Shown: piece by piece, positions 11,752 through 22,610 of the stretch
Numbering within the stretch: the first letter of the stretch is position 1
How the letters are laid out: each line of letters opens with the position of its first letter
Assembly (NCBI GenBank): GCA_002104895.1
Contig: MCFG01000135.1
Location: 86,037-150,036, forward strand
Source of the DNA: Anaeromyces robustus
Lineage: Eukaryota > Neocallimastigomycota > Neocallimastigomycetes > Neocallimastigales > Neocallimastigaceae
DNA: 64,000 bases
Direction of reading: 5' to 3'
The notes under the pieces: generated by a model
Seen by the model: the letters and a program-made list of their open reading frames with translations, nothing else
Told to the model about the DNA's origin: nothing
The model's database searches: none
Position numbers and translations under genes: made by a program

Positions 11752-13089
11752 TGTTAAATGAGGGTAGTTTTGGTTTAATAATGGTCAGGTCAAGATGTTT
11801 AATTAATAACAAAATAACTAATTAAACAAATATATAATTAATAGGCAAATTTATTTATTAATACACAATAAATTAATTAATTAAAAGAACACTTTTTTAA
11901 AATAATTAAGTTTTATAATAATATTTTTTATTAATAATTAATTAAGAAAAGTTTAAATAATAATTAGATTATTAAGTCATTAATTCTAAGTTATTTAGTT
12001 AATAATCTTACAAAGATTAAAAGGAATTGTAATTTCAATCCTTATTTATACTTTTTCTAAATCTAATAATTATTAATACATTTAATTATTATAATCTATT
12101 GATAATATATTTATACATGTATAATTTTAAATAAAATATATGAATAAAATAATATTGATAAAAATCTAACTATATAAAACTAATATAAAACTATATAAAC
12201 TATTAATAAATTTAATGATAAGAATTTATAATCTAAGATTTAGATTTATAACTATTCTAATTATTTAACTAGTTAACTATTTAATTATTTTAATTGTTTA
12301 GTATACTATTTAATTATTTATCTATATATTAATTATTTTTATCTTTGGATTTTTATAATCTTTTCTGTATAATTAATTCTAGATAAAATGGGATATTTTT
12401 AATTATTTAAGATCTTAAGTAAATTTTAAATCTTTTTGAGATTTTTAGAATTCTAAGAATTTCTGTAAATTAATATAATAATCAACTATTCTAATTTTTA
12501 TAAAAATAATTAACAATTATTATAATATATTATATAAATTATTATTATTATTCTAATTAATATTTTATAAATTATTTGAAGGCGTTTTCTGTATATCTGA
12601 ATGATTATTATTATTATAAATTATAATATAATTATTGAAATAAAAAGATTTTATCTATATAAAATATTATAATTATTTATTTATGGATCCTTGTAAATAT
12701 TTAATTATATTTTTATATTGTATAAACCTTTAAAGTCCAATATCTCGCCAACCAGTGGTCCAAATGGGCTGAAATTCAGATATGTTGTAGCTCTTGAGCA
12801 GAGCTTCTCAATGAGCATAAAATCAAAGCGAAGCGGCGGAAATCTTCAATATTTGCCAAGTTATCGTTATTTTTCTTCTGATTATTTTTATTAATATCTT
12901 AAGGGTTAAATTAAGTTGATTAATATTTATTTAATTTGTCCAAACCCTTTACAATATCAATTTAAATACTTTTTAATATTTGTTTATTTTATTGAAAATC
13001 GAATTTTAAGTGATTTAGTCAATAACGAAATTTAAATGTAATTGATCTATTAGTGAATTTCAATTTTAAATCCACTAATATTCGCGACA
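11752..13089. mobile_element. LTR-type insertion (1,338 bp) in copia pol
   Basis: Plus-strand ends TGTTAAATGAGG ... AATATTCGCGACA, flanked by the 5-bp duplication ATTTA (11747-11751 and 13090-13094). Without it the copia frame is continuous across the junction (codons for ...NIIN then YHSNNNN), which supports both boundaries. No coding region. It contains a GC-richer patch at ~12735-12850 (TCTCGCCAACCAGTGGTCC, GTTGTAGCTCTTGAG, GCGAAGCGGCGG) unlike the rest. The last ORF-like stretch at 11752-11812 is element sequence, not copia. Confidence 0.8.
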
Positions 13090-13094
13090 ATTTA

Positions 13095-13128
13095 TTATAT
13101 TTTTTGTTATCCATAATTTATATGTATT
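13095..13128 (-). pseudogene. Copia pol fragment between two LTR insertions
   Basis: Thirty-odd bases of copia coding sequence, reading YKLWITKNIIN on minus, isolated between the insertions at 11752-13089 and 13129-13844. It links the protease-side fragment (ending ...DKSNT) to the pre-integrase region. Recognised only because both flanking duplications define it exactly. Confidence 0.7.
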
Positions 13129-13844
13129 TGTAACGAATCTCTCAATTAGTAAAATAGTAACCATGGTCTAGTGGTTAGTAACTATGACCATCTGGGCGAA
13201 CACTCTGGGTTCGACTCACACCTTGTTCCAAATTTTATAAAAATTTTATTTTAAATTTATTTATTATAAATTTCTGTATTTTATTCTGTATTTGTTTCTG
13301 TATTTTATTTCTGTATTTCTTTATAGAATTACATGGAATAAAATTAGAAACTTTAAGAAAAAATTATATAATATTTCTTTATTTTTCTATGAGATTCATT
13401 TTATAACAAAATATCTTAGTTTCTAGCAATTTTTATTATTTTTTATGAACTTTTATTTTTAAAACTATTTTTCCGCAAAAAGTATAAATAGGTGTAAAAC
13501 TTTTAGTTAAAATATTTTTCTTTGTGCTTTTATTCTTTTATAACTTTATATATATTAGTAATAATTAATTCATAAGTAGTTTGAAATACTACAAAGATTA
13601 GTTATTATTAATTTTTAATAATTAATAAAACTAAATTCTAATAAAACATATTTTAAATAAAAAATAAAATAAAACTTAAAACTAAATCTTACTAATATAT
13701 ATATCTCGACACCGACCTTTCAGGTTAACAAAGGAAAGGTGTTCTGATATTGCAATAAGTATCTTTTATTTTAAATTTTATTTTGTTTGTGTTTACTTCA
13801 GATTTTGGTGTCAATTGTAATATTGGAACTACCGATCCGTTACA
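13129..13844 (+). mobile_element. Solo LTR (716 bp) with tRNA-like block, in copia pol
   Basis: Begins TGTAACGAATCTCTCAATTA and ends CCGATCCGTTACA, with perfect 5-bp duplication GTATT (13124-13128 and 13845-13849). It shares its first ~100 bp, including the tRNA-like block, and its promoter-like core (TTTTTCCG-AAAAAGTATAAATA) with the solo LTR at 8818-9418, in the opposite orientation. It has the terminal inverted repeat TGTAACG/CGTTACA. A related 3' end also occurs at 48310-48348. Confidence 0.88.
13150..13225 (+). other. tRNA-like block (A and B boxes) in a solo LTR
   Basis: CCATGGTCTAGTGGTTAG (A box TGGTCTAGTGG) followed ~40 nt later by GGGTTCGACTCACAC (B box). Clearly related to 9318-9392. 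Stem pairing is too poor for a functional tRNA call. Confidence 0.55.
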
Positions 13845-13849
13845 GTATT

Positions 13850-14164
13850 TGATTTATCAGCTTTAATGTTTGTGATCTTGGTTCCATGTTGATTTATTAT
13901 TGTAGCAATAAGGTTATTATTATTATTGTTGAAAATTATTTTAAAATTCTGTTTTAAGAGTAAACTTATTGAAATTAGATTTTTATTGATTTTTGGTGTG
14001 TAATAAACGCTATTTAATTTTATTTTATGGTTATTTATATAGCCTATAAATTCTCCAATATAAGTTGATTTTACTGTAGTTCCATTGGCTAAAGTAATTG
14101 ATTCATTACATGGTTTAATATTTACGAGTAAGCTTAACATGTAAGTAGTATGGATGGAGGCTCC
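13850..14164 (-). pseudogene. Copia pol fragment: protease region downstream of the DSG active site
   Basis: Minus strand. It begins immediately after the LTR insertion with the residues that follow the active-site Asp-Ser-Gly-Ala (SIHTTYM), then ITLANGTTVKSTYIGEF, VYYTPKINKNLISISLLL and a poly-Asn run, the usual copia protease and linker. The open frame begins a few codons earlier in LTR sequence, so its apparent start (MAHNIF) is not real. It ends at the GTATT junction with the next solo LTR. Confidence 0.8.
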
Positions 14165-14798
14165 TGTAAAGATATTATGCGCCACACTATAATATCTTTA
14201 ATTGAAAATTCAGCCACTTTTCAAGTGACTGAATTACGAAAAAATATTTCTGTAAAATTATTGTGAAACAATAATTTAAATCAATTAAATAAAGTTCAAA
14301 ACAAAATAAATTATTAATTTATTTTGTGAAATATTAACTTTTTCACTTTAATTTATAAAATTTTTCATTGTTTTTAAATTTAAAATATATAATAAATATA
14401 TTATTAATATTAGAATAATAAATAAATAATAAATGAACTCAATTGAAATTATTTAGTCTTAGTTTTAATAGTTAATTTAAAATTTCTATTTTTAGAAATA
14501 ATAAATAAATTTATTAAATAATAAAGTTTAGTTAGTTAGATAGTCCGTAAATAAATAGAATTAAATATAAATAAATTAGTATAATATATAATAAATATAA
14601 TTATGAAAAAATATAAAAATACTTCAAATTTTCTTAAATTTTGAAAGGTGTAATTGTTATTAAATTTAAAATAAAATTTTAATTATTTAAATCTTAATAA
14701 AACATTTTTATAACAAAACAAATTTTTTATTTCGTTATTTTTATTTTCTTATTTTAGTGTTTGTGTTATTGTAATCTATTTCTTGTCAATCCTTTACA
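14165..14798. mobile_element. Solo LTR-type insertion (634 bp) in the copia protease active site
   Basis: Ends TGTAAAG ... CTTTACA on either strand (terminal inverted repeat), with 5-bp duplication GCTCC on plus (14160-14164 and 14799-14803). It falls exactly between the codons for Ala and Ser of the protease motif Asp-Ser-Gly-Ala-Ser. It holds a short hairpin (CAGCCACTT...AAGTGACTG near 14210-14232). No tRNA-like block, so it is probably a different LTR subfamily. Orientation not determined. Confidence 0.85.
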
Positions 14799-15953
14799 GC
14801 TCCTGAGTCTAGAATCCAGCATGATACTTTATTAGTTTCTGGGTCTTGTGTGTTTGAAGGATTGGTCTTTGTATTAATACAATTTACTTCTAAATCAGAT
14901 TCAGTATTGTAGTCTTTTACGAAAGCATTAGCATAAATATTACTGTCCTTTTTGTTTTTAAATGAATTATTCCTATATTTGTTTTCAATATGTTTAGACC
15001 AGTTATGTGGAGGTTTATTCTTCTTAGTAGATTTATACTTTCTAGTTTGGCTTGACTTCGTTTTATTATTTCTTTTGTTATACCAGCAGTCTAAGGAATA
15101 GTGGCCATACTTGTGACATATATGGCATCTTCCATTTTTTTCTCTTTCCTTTTGTTTGCTGAGTTGTTTTTCTCTTTGTATTAAATTTGTTGGATTCGAC
15201 ACTTAATGCTTCATTTAGTAGTTTCCTCGGATTAGTAGTTTCTTTTATATTTGAGAATATTATATCCGGAATGACATTTTTTACATAGTCTTTACATTTT
15301 TCCCAATTATCTTTAAATTGAAAAACATTTATGAATCTTAGGTTTTCTGGAAGGGCTCTATTTAGTGTTCCTGCTTTTATGTTATCAGGAATGTCTCCAT
15401 CTATATTTTCCAATTCGTCAATCAAGCTTTGTAGTGTGGCAATGAAAATATGGATATCTTCTTCAATATTAAATCTCATATTGTCAATTTTGTCTTTTAA
15501 GTCTGCTTTTTTGTGTTCTGAACTACGAGTGAATGATTTATTTAGTAATTTCCAAATTTGGTAAGCTGTTTTATTTTGACTTTGAATAATACCTTTTGTT
15601 TTTTCACCTAAACTGTTAGTTATTATCCATTTTACTAAAATATCATTTTTTATATCATCTTCAGAGGTAGATTTTTCATAGACTAAAGATTCATCAAATT
15701 TGTCTTGAGTGTATTGATTTAAATTTTCTTTTATGTCCCTTTTTCTTAATTTTACTACCTTTTCTTCTGTTACATATCTGTCTAAATTATTAATACATAA
15801 TAGGTACATTATGTTTGTTCTCCATTCAGTATAATTTTCGGTAGATAATTCGACTATTCTATTGAAGCTTTCTGAATAGTTGAATGTAATACCTTTCGTA
15901 CTATTATCTTCTTCAATATTTATGGTGTGATTTTGATTTCTCGGCCTTGGCAT
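14799..15953 (-). pseudogene. Copia gag, zinc knuckle and start of protease
   Basis: Minus strand, start ATG at 15953 (MPRPRNQNHTINIEEDN). Residues ~30-240 are the copia gag domain (NYTEWRTNIMYLL; TAYQIWKLLNKSF; HIFIATLQSLIDELENI). In the region 15130-15200 the frame must shift by +1 to reach the CCHC zinc knuckle CHICHKYGHYSLDC (C-x2-C-x4-H-x4-C), and then the protease start CWILDSGA at 14810. There the LTR insertion at 14798 supplies a stop. The gag core is otherwise uninterrupted, so the element is not very old. The shift could be decay or, less likely, programmed. Confidence 0.85.
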
Positions 15954-17345
15954 TTTATTTTGTTTAATATATTTTCAATATTTAATTATTGAAGTTGTTT
16001 TTTTTTTACAATGAAAATAGAGAAAAAAAAAAACTGTATTTATAAGAAAAAAAATTATGTAATAACATTATTTACAACTATTATTCATACATAGTATAAA
16101 TATTTTAGTTATCCCCTTTTTATTTTATAGGGTATTATTTATAGATTGTTTATGTCACATTTCTGATTCAGGGGAGTTATATTGATATTACTTGCTATTG
16201 TTATTAAATTATGTTTAATTTAATATAAATAAATTTTTATTTATCTTATTATTGTTATTAATTTATGTTTAATATAAATAAATCTTTATTTATTTTATTA
16301 TTGTAGTTATTATTATTCTTTAGATATTATCTAACATCAAAATTTTGATTGGTTTTTTATTTTTTTTTATATTTTTTATTGTATTTACCTTTATTAATTA
16401 TATTTGATTGGTCATTATATTATTTTTAGTTTATTTTATTTTTTTAATTTTGTTAATTATATTTAATTATATTTAATTATATTTAATTATATTTTAATTT
16501 AATTAATAGATATAATTTTAGATATTACTTAAAAAAAATTTTTTTTTTTTTTTTGATTGGTTTGTTGGTGAATTTATTTCATATATATTTATATTATTTT
16601 AAATTTAATTTTATATGAAAATTTATACAAATATTTTAATTTAATTTTAATATTTCATGTACATATAATATTGTTTAATTAATATTATTATTTTATTAGT
16701 TTTATTTATATTAATTACTCTATTGGTTAATTTATTTCTAATTACTTATACTTGGCTGACATAATTTTTATAAACAGCTCAAGTAAAAAATAAAATACCA
16801 TTTAGAAATAAAGTATTATTAATATTATAATTTTAATGGAATATAATTCAGTTCAAATAAATGTGGCTGACTTAATCTTAAAGAATATAATTCAGCTCAA
16901 ATAAATGTGGCTGACTTAATCTTAAAGAATATAATTCAGCTCAAATAAATGTGGCTGACTTAATCTTAAAAAATATAATTCAGCTCAAATAAATGTGGCT
17001 GACTTAATCTTAAAAATGATATGACTGACATAATTTCAGTTCAAAAAAAAATTTTTGGCTGACATAATTTCAGCTTAGATATAAATGTTTGGTTGACAAG
17101 ATTCAGCTCAAACAAAAATATAATTTCAAAAATTTTTACATTCTTATATACTTTATTATGTAATTAATATTTTTATTTTGAATGATTTTGATTAATTAGT
17201 TCTTCAGTTAAACATTTATATGTATATATATATATATATGTGTTAGTTTATATTTATTTATAAAAAAAAACTATCATTTATAATATTTATAATTTAATAC
17301 TTAAATTTTATAAAGCTCAATTATAGTGAGTTGAGACTCTTAATC
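15954..17345. other. AT-rich leader/flank of the copia element
   Basis: Upstream of the minus-strand gag. No coding region and no intact 5' LTR or primer-binding site found. It includes the 44-bp tandem repeat listed separately. Confidence 0.45.
16840..17030. repeat. 44-bp minisatellite, about 4 copies
   Basis: Unit TATAATTCAGCTCAAATAAA + TGTGGCTGACTTAATCTTAA + AGAA, four near-identical copies. It decays rightwards into single CTGACATAATTTCAG blocks up to ~17110 and leftwards at ~16757. The GGCTGAC/CAGCTCAA words suggest an inverted-repeat origin of each unit. Confidence 0.85.
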
Positions 17346-17406
17346 TTTCAAAATTAATATATAAATATTTATTATTTTATGTTAAGATATTTTATAATAA
17401 TTTACT
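17346..17406. repeat. Direct repeat of the probable copia LTR end (partner at 8732)
   Basis: A 50-bp stretch starting TTTCAAAATTAATATATAAA is identical to 8732-8781, followed by ATAATTTACTA, which is also shared after a small gap. Same orientation, 8.6 kb apart, bracketing the copia relic. It could be the surviving tip of the 5' LTR. Confidence 0.6.
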
Positions 17407-17991
17407 ATTAAAATATTATTAAAATATTATTAAAATATTATTAAAATATTATTAAAATACATATTGAAATTTATTATCCCTAATTATTATTATTATTTTT
17501 GGAATGCATAAAAAAATTTGATACTTTCAAAATTTTATAACCTCCTCTCCCCCAATAAATTTTACAATTTTTTTTTGCTTTACTAATTGACAATAAAAAA
17601 ATGAAAATCAAGTTCCAGAGGGTGCCTTGGTTTATAAAAACTCGGTAAAAATGGGTACGTTTGAATTCATTAAATCTTTTGAATTCTTTTAGTAAAATTT
17701 ATTAAATACTATATTTTCATTTTCAAGGGTTTCAATTTTTCTTTTTTTTTTTTTTTAATTCTGAATTATCTTTTTTTTTTTAATGGTTTCTAAATCTTTC
17801 TTCAAAAAAAAGAAAAATGAATAATTTTTATTTTCAAGAGTTTTTTTTAATTTTATCATTCAATTCAATTTAATTCAAATTCAATTACCTCTTTAGTAGT
17901 TTCTAATAATTTTCCTTCTAAAATAATATTTTTTTTTATTTATTTTTCAAGAGCATTAAAAATTTTATCATTTAATTCAAGTACCTTATGA

Positions 17992-18031
<40 letters not shown>

Positions 18032-18789
18032 TGAATTTTGAATAAACTCATAAATTCATATTCAAATCAAATAACTCGTAACTTTTATCCAAAGATAAAA
18101 AAAAATTAGGTATAAAATTATTAATAAAAATTTTTTTTTCATCCCTATTTAAATTCAAATTGTTGTTATTGTTAGACGTAATTTATTATTTATTTATTTA
18201 TTTATTTATTTTATAAATTCTTAATATATAAGTTTATATATACCTTTTTTATATATTATTAAGAGAAAAAAGTTAATATATTAATATTAATTATCTCTCT
18301 TTAATAATTTATTTGATGTATTATACATTTTTTTTTAAAATTTTATGAATTATTGTTTTTATTACCGAAATATCATCACCAAAATTTTTTTTTAAATTCA
18401 GAAAATAATTTATATTATATTTTATTTAATTTATTAATAATTTATATTATATTTCGCATTTAAGATATATAATAGTTTATAATAGTTTTGTTTCCATTTT
18501 ATCTTAGAGAAGATATTCTTTCCATATTTATTTACTTGATAATTTTTCAACTTTTAGATTATTTCAGTTTTTTTAAAAATTTCAATTTCAATTTCAAAAA
18601 TCTTTAAAATATTTAATTTCAAATAAAAATTATCAAATTTTTTTATTTTATTATGTCTGGCAAAATAAAGTTATTCGGTCAACTACGTAAATAGTAAATA
18701 GTAAATAGTAAATAGTAAATAATAGATATATATATAATATTTCGATTTTATATGATTAGAGTCGATGAGCTAATGATTAGTCTATGAGT
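17407..18789. other. AT-rich spacer with microsatellites
   Basis: Contains (TATTAAAA)n at 17404-17460, (ATT)n at ~17995-18030, (TTTA)n at ~18185-18212 and a TAAATAG repeat near 18690-18720. No gene seen. Confidence 0.6.
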
Positions 18790-18798
18790 TATTGAGAC

Positions 18799-18883
18799 GG
18801 GGGTGTCCCATTTCGCCAAGTCACGTTTTTTTTTTGTGGCTAAATAAAAATATATATACATTATTTTATTTATTTTTTTATTT

Positions 18884-18916
<33 letters not shown>

Positions 18917-19149
18917 TATTTATTTATTATTTATTATTTATTATTTATTATTATTATTATTATTATTATTTATTATTATTTATTTATTATTTATTATTAT
19001 TTATTTATTATTTATTATTTATTATTTATTATTTATTATTTATTATTTATTATTTATTTATTAAAATAAAATAATTACATTTTTAATATGGCGTATTTTT
19101 TAAAAAGTGTAAATTTTTGTATTTTAATTTGGCGAAATGGGTCACATTC
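18799..19149. mobile_element. 351-bp MITE with 9-bp target duplication
   Basis: The ends are inverted repeats, 17 of 21 positions matching: GGGGGTGTCCCATTTCGCCAA on the left, and TTGGCGAAATGGGTCACATTC on the right. A 9-bp direct repeat TATTGAGAC immediately flanks both ends (18790-18798 and 19150-19158). The interior is almost entirely a TTA/TTTA microsatellite. No coding capacity: the open frame across it (Leu/Tyr/Ile only) is a repeat artefact. A 9-bp duplication fits a Mutator-type mobiliser. Confidence 0.75.
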
Positions 19150-19179
19150 TATTGAGACACTCTTAAATCTATTAATCAT

Positions 19180-19370
19180 CAAGTTATTTTTGGATTTTAA
19201 TAATTAATAATGAACAAATAAAGAGTTTAACAACAAATATTCTAACAATTATTATTATAAATGACATTATCCAATGCTTTTTTATATTCATACAATATGG
19301 CTTATACATTAAATTTAATACATTACTTTTTAACTACGTTTTAACACTTAATCAACATTATTCTAAACAT
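19180..19370 (-). repeat. Inverted copy of the spacer element of the Cys-rich gene cluster
   Basis: The reverse complement matches the elements at 24260, 26637, 29096 and 32075: AATGTTGATTAAGTGTTAAA, ACGTAGTTAAAAAG, AATGTATAAGCCATATTGTA, TGAATATAAAA, TTGTTAGAATATTTGTTGTT. It is the only copy in this orientation and lies beyond the 3'-most gene of the cluster. Confidence 0.7.
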
Positions 19371-20002
19371 TTTTTTTTACTCTATTATATTAAAATAATT
19401 AAATAAAATAAAAAATAAAATAAAATAAAATAGAATAGAATAAAAACCATTTTTAAATACCCAAAAAATAAAAAATTTATTAATTATAATAAATTTTTTT
19501 TTTACATTTACACACACACCCCTTTATATAATTTATAATTAATAAAAAATTAATAAAATCAATAAAATTTTAATAAAAATTAATAAAATATATATTTTTT
19601 TATATTATTTTTTTTCTAAATTAATATTTATATTATTATTATTAACTAAAGTTGTATATATATAAACCTAAAATAAAATAAAAAAAAGGTTCTAATAATT
19701 GAAAGGTGAAGATGTCAACTTTTATTATTATTATTTATTATTTATTATTATTATTATTTATTATAATTATTATTATAATTATTATTTATTATTTATTATT
19801 TATTATTATTAATTATTAATTATTATTTATTATTATTATTAGACTTTTTTGGTAAATCAAAACCAACTTTGTTCCTTAGGTGGAGGAACTTGTATAGATT
19901 TGAACTACATTTATTTTTTTTATAAAGTTTTAACATTAAGCGTTTTAAGGGTTTAAGAAGTTTTTTTTTTTAAAGTATCAAATTTATAATGTAAATATAT
20001 AA

Positions 20003-20040
<38 letters not shown>

Positions 20041-21309
20041 GAAACTTACTACACTAAAATAAAAATAAAAATTAAAATGGACGCGTTTGTCTATCTGACT
20101 GACTTATATTGACTACCAAAAAAATTAATGAATTAGTTTAAGACCTTTAAAAGTCTCCATAAAAAAAATAAATCCTTTCCAATATATATATATATTCAAT
20201 GTAAATATTTTCATATGATAAATTTATAATAAAAAAAAAAAGAGAAATTTCATTTTAACAAAAAAAATTAAATTTAATAATAAATAATAATAGTTAATAA
20301 TAATAAATAATAAATTAATAAATAATAAATTAATAAATAATAATAAGTAATAATAATAACTTTGAATAATAAAGGAAAATGTTGATTTGTTATGTGATCC
20401 TTTTTAATGGACCTTTGGGTTGTCCAAAGTAGGTAAAATTGGAAGGGAAAAAAAAAAAAAAAAAACACATTGATTTAAAAGGAAAAAAGTCAAATGTTAG
20501 TTCAAATAACACCTCCCACCCCCTCCAAAAAAAAATTATATTTACCTTTGGTAAGCAAGTCCAAAAAAAAAAAAAATAAAAAAAGAAGTGAGTTTTTATT
20601 ATTAATAATTTGTTTTGTTTTTTAACACAGAAAAAAAAATAAAAAAAAATAAAAAAAAAATAAAAAAATAAAAAAAATAAAATAAAAATCAATTTCATCA
20701 CATTATCATCAATTAATTAATTAATAAGAAAACTTTTAAAAAATAAATTTGTTATATAAAACCATATAATATATAAATAAATAAGTGAATAATTGATACT
20801 TTAAAACTAAAATTAAAAAAAAAAGCTTTTTTTAAAGTGAAGTAAAATAAAGTCAATAGGATTTAATTAAAAGAATCACTTTTTTTTATTTTATTCATTC
20901 TTTTTATTATTCTTTTATTCTTTTATTCCAAAATTTTTTATTTATTTATTCAATTATTTTATTACATTTTATTTTATTACATTTATTTTTATTATTTTAT
21001 TAATTTCTTATTCTATTCTCTATTTTAAAGATAGTAAAAAATAAAAACAAAAATTATAATTTTTAGTTTGGAAAGAAAATTAATAAGAAATTTGTTATTT
21101 ATTTGTTTGTTTGTTTGTTGCTAAGTTTTAGTATAAATTTATTATGATTAATTATATTATTAAAATATATAAATATATATTATTCATTATATCATATCAT
21201 ATAATATAATAATATAACATAATAATATAATATATTTATACTTTATCATATATTTATATTGTTTTATATACTTTTTCCTTTTTCCTTTTTTTTTTTTTTT
21301 CTACTTTTT
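19371..21309. other. AT-rich spacer downstream of Cys-rich gene A
   Basis: Holds (TTA)n/(TTATTTA)n at 19720-19840, (AT)n at ~20016-20040 and poly-A/T runs. The last ~230 bp (about 21060-21290) are the conserved 3' flank that also follows genes B, C and D. No gene recognised. The minus-strand Phe-rich open frames at 20274-20701 are repeat artefacts. Confidence 0.6.
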
Positions 21310-21967
21310 TTAATTCTTTCTGTTGCGTCTTCTTCTACAACAACATAAAGCTAAAGCAGCAATGATAACAATAACGACACAGATAATAATAAATAAGGTA
21401 GATGTTCTACTTTGAACAGATTCAGGCGATCTACAAGCACCATTAACACATTTATGATTATCATAACAATCTTTATCCTGAGAACATTTTCCTCCTTCAA
21501 ACATACCATATTCTGATTTGTTAAGATCAGCTTCAATACGAGCTTCATAGGTGTTTATGCATTTTCCATTAGAACATTGACCACTTAAACATTCATCATT
21601 ATTTCTACAATTCAAAAATTTTAAACTGGGTAAACCTTCTTTTACATTTCCATATAAACTACAAATAGTAGGATCTTTACAATAAAGATATTCCTTACAA
21701 CTACCTGTTTGACCATTACATAAACCCAATTTCTTTTCGGAACATTCTTTATCATGACATTGACTTACACTAAATAATATAATTAATAAATAAAAAAGAA
21801 TAATTAATTTAAAATGTTTTTATAAAAAAAAAGTATAATGAATTTTAAAAAAGAGTATTATTATCATATAAAATAATATTTATAACTATTTTAATATTTT
21901 TAAATAAAAACATGTATTTCTATTTCTATATAATTATTATTATTTATTATTATTATTCTAATTATTA

Positions 21968-22000
<33 letters not shown>

Positions 22001-22105
22001 TATTATTATTATTATTATTATTTATTATTATTATTATTATTACTATTTATTATTTATTATTATTATTATTCTAACTATTATTATTATTTATTATTATTAT
22101 TATTA

Positions 22106-22154
<49 letters not shown>

Positions 22155-22180
22155 ATTATTAATTATTATTATTATTATTA

Positions 22181-22231
<51 letters not shown>

Positions 22232-22286
22232 TATTATTATTATTTATTTTATTATTATTTATTATTATTTATTATTCTAATTATTA

Positions 22287-22321
<35 letters not shown>

Positions 22322-22388
22322 TTATTATTTATTATTATTATTATTCTAACTATTATTATTATTTATTATTATTATTATTATTATTATA

Positions 22389-22457
<69 letters not shown>

Positions 22458-22569
22458 TATTATTATTATTCTTTATTATTATTATTCTAATTATTATTTA
22501 TTATTATTATTATTTATTATTATTACTATTTATTATTTATTATTATTATTATTCTAATTATTATTATTA

Positions 22570-22610
<41 letters not shown>

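Noticed and set aside
11752-11812. N-terminus (MLLIKHLDLTII) of the minus-strand pre-integrase open frame
   Set aside because: This stretch lies within the 1,338-bp LTR insertion defined by the ATTTA duplication; true copia sequence begins at YHSNNNN.
6298-13225. Functional tRNA genes at 6298, 9318 and 13150
   Set aside because: A and B boxes are good, but T and acceptor stems do not pair and all three sit inside LTR-type elements bounded by target duplications.
15954-17345. Complete 5' LTR and primer-binding site for the copia element
   Set aside because: No match to the TGTCAGAATAATA start and no convincing tRNA-complementary site was found.
18792-19064. 90-codon plus-strand open frame
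   Set aside because: It lies inside the 351-bp MITE and is mostly a Leu/Tyr/Ile readout of the TTA/TTTA microsatellite.
20274-20701. Two Phe-rich minus-strand open frames
   Set aside because: Poly-A/T runs read as Phe; the translations have no gene-like content.
21912-22181. Tyr/Leu/Ile open frame on plus
   Set aside because: Readout of the intronic TTA microsatellite of gene A.
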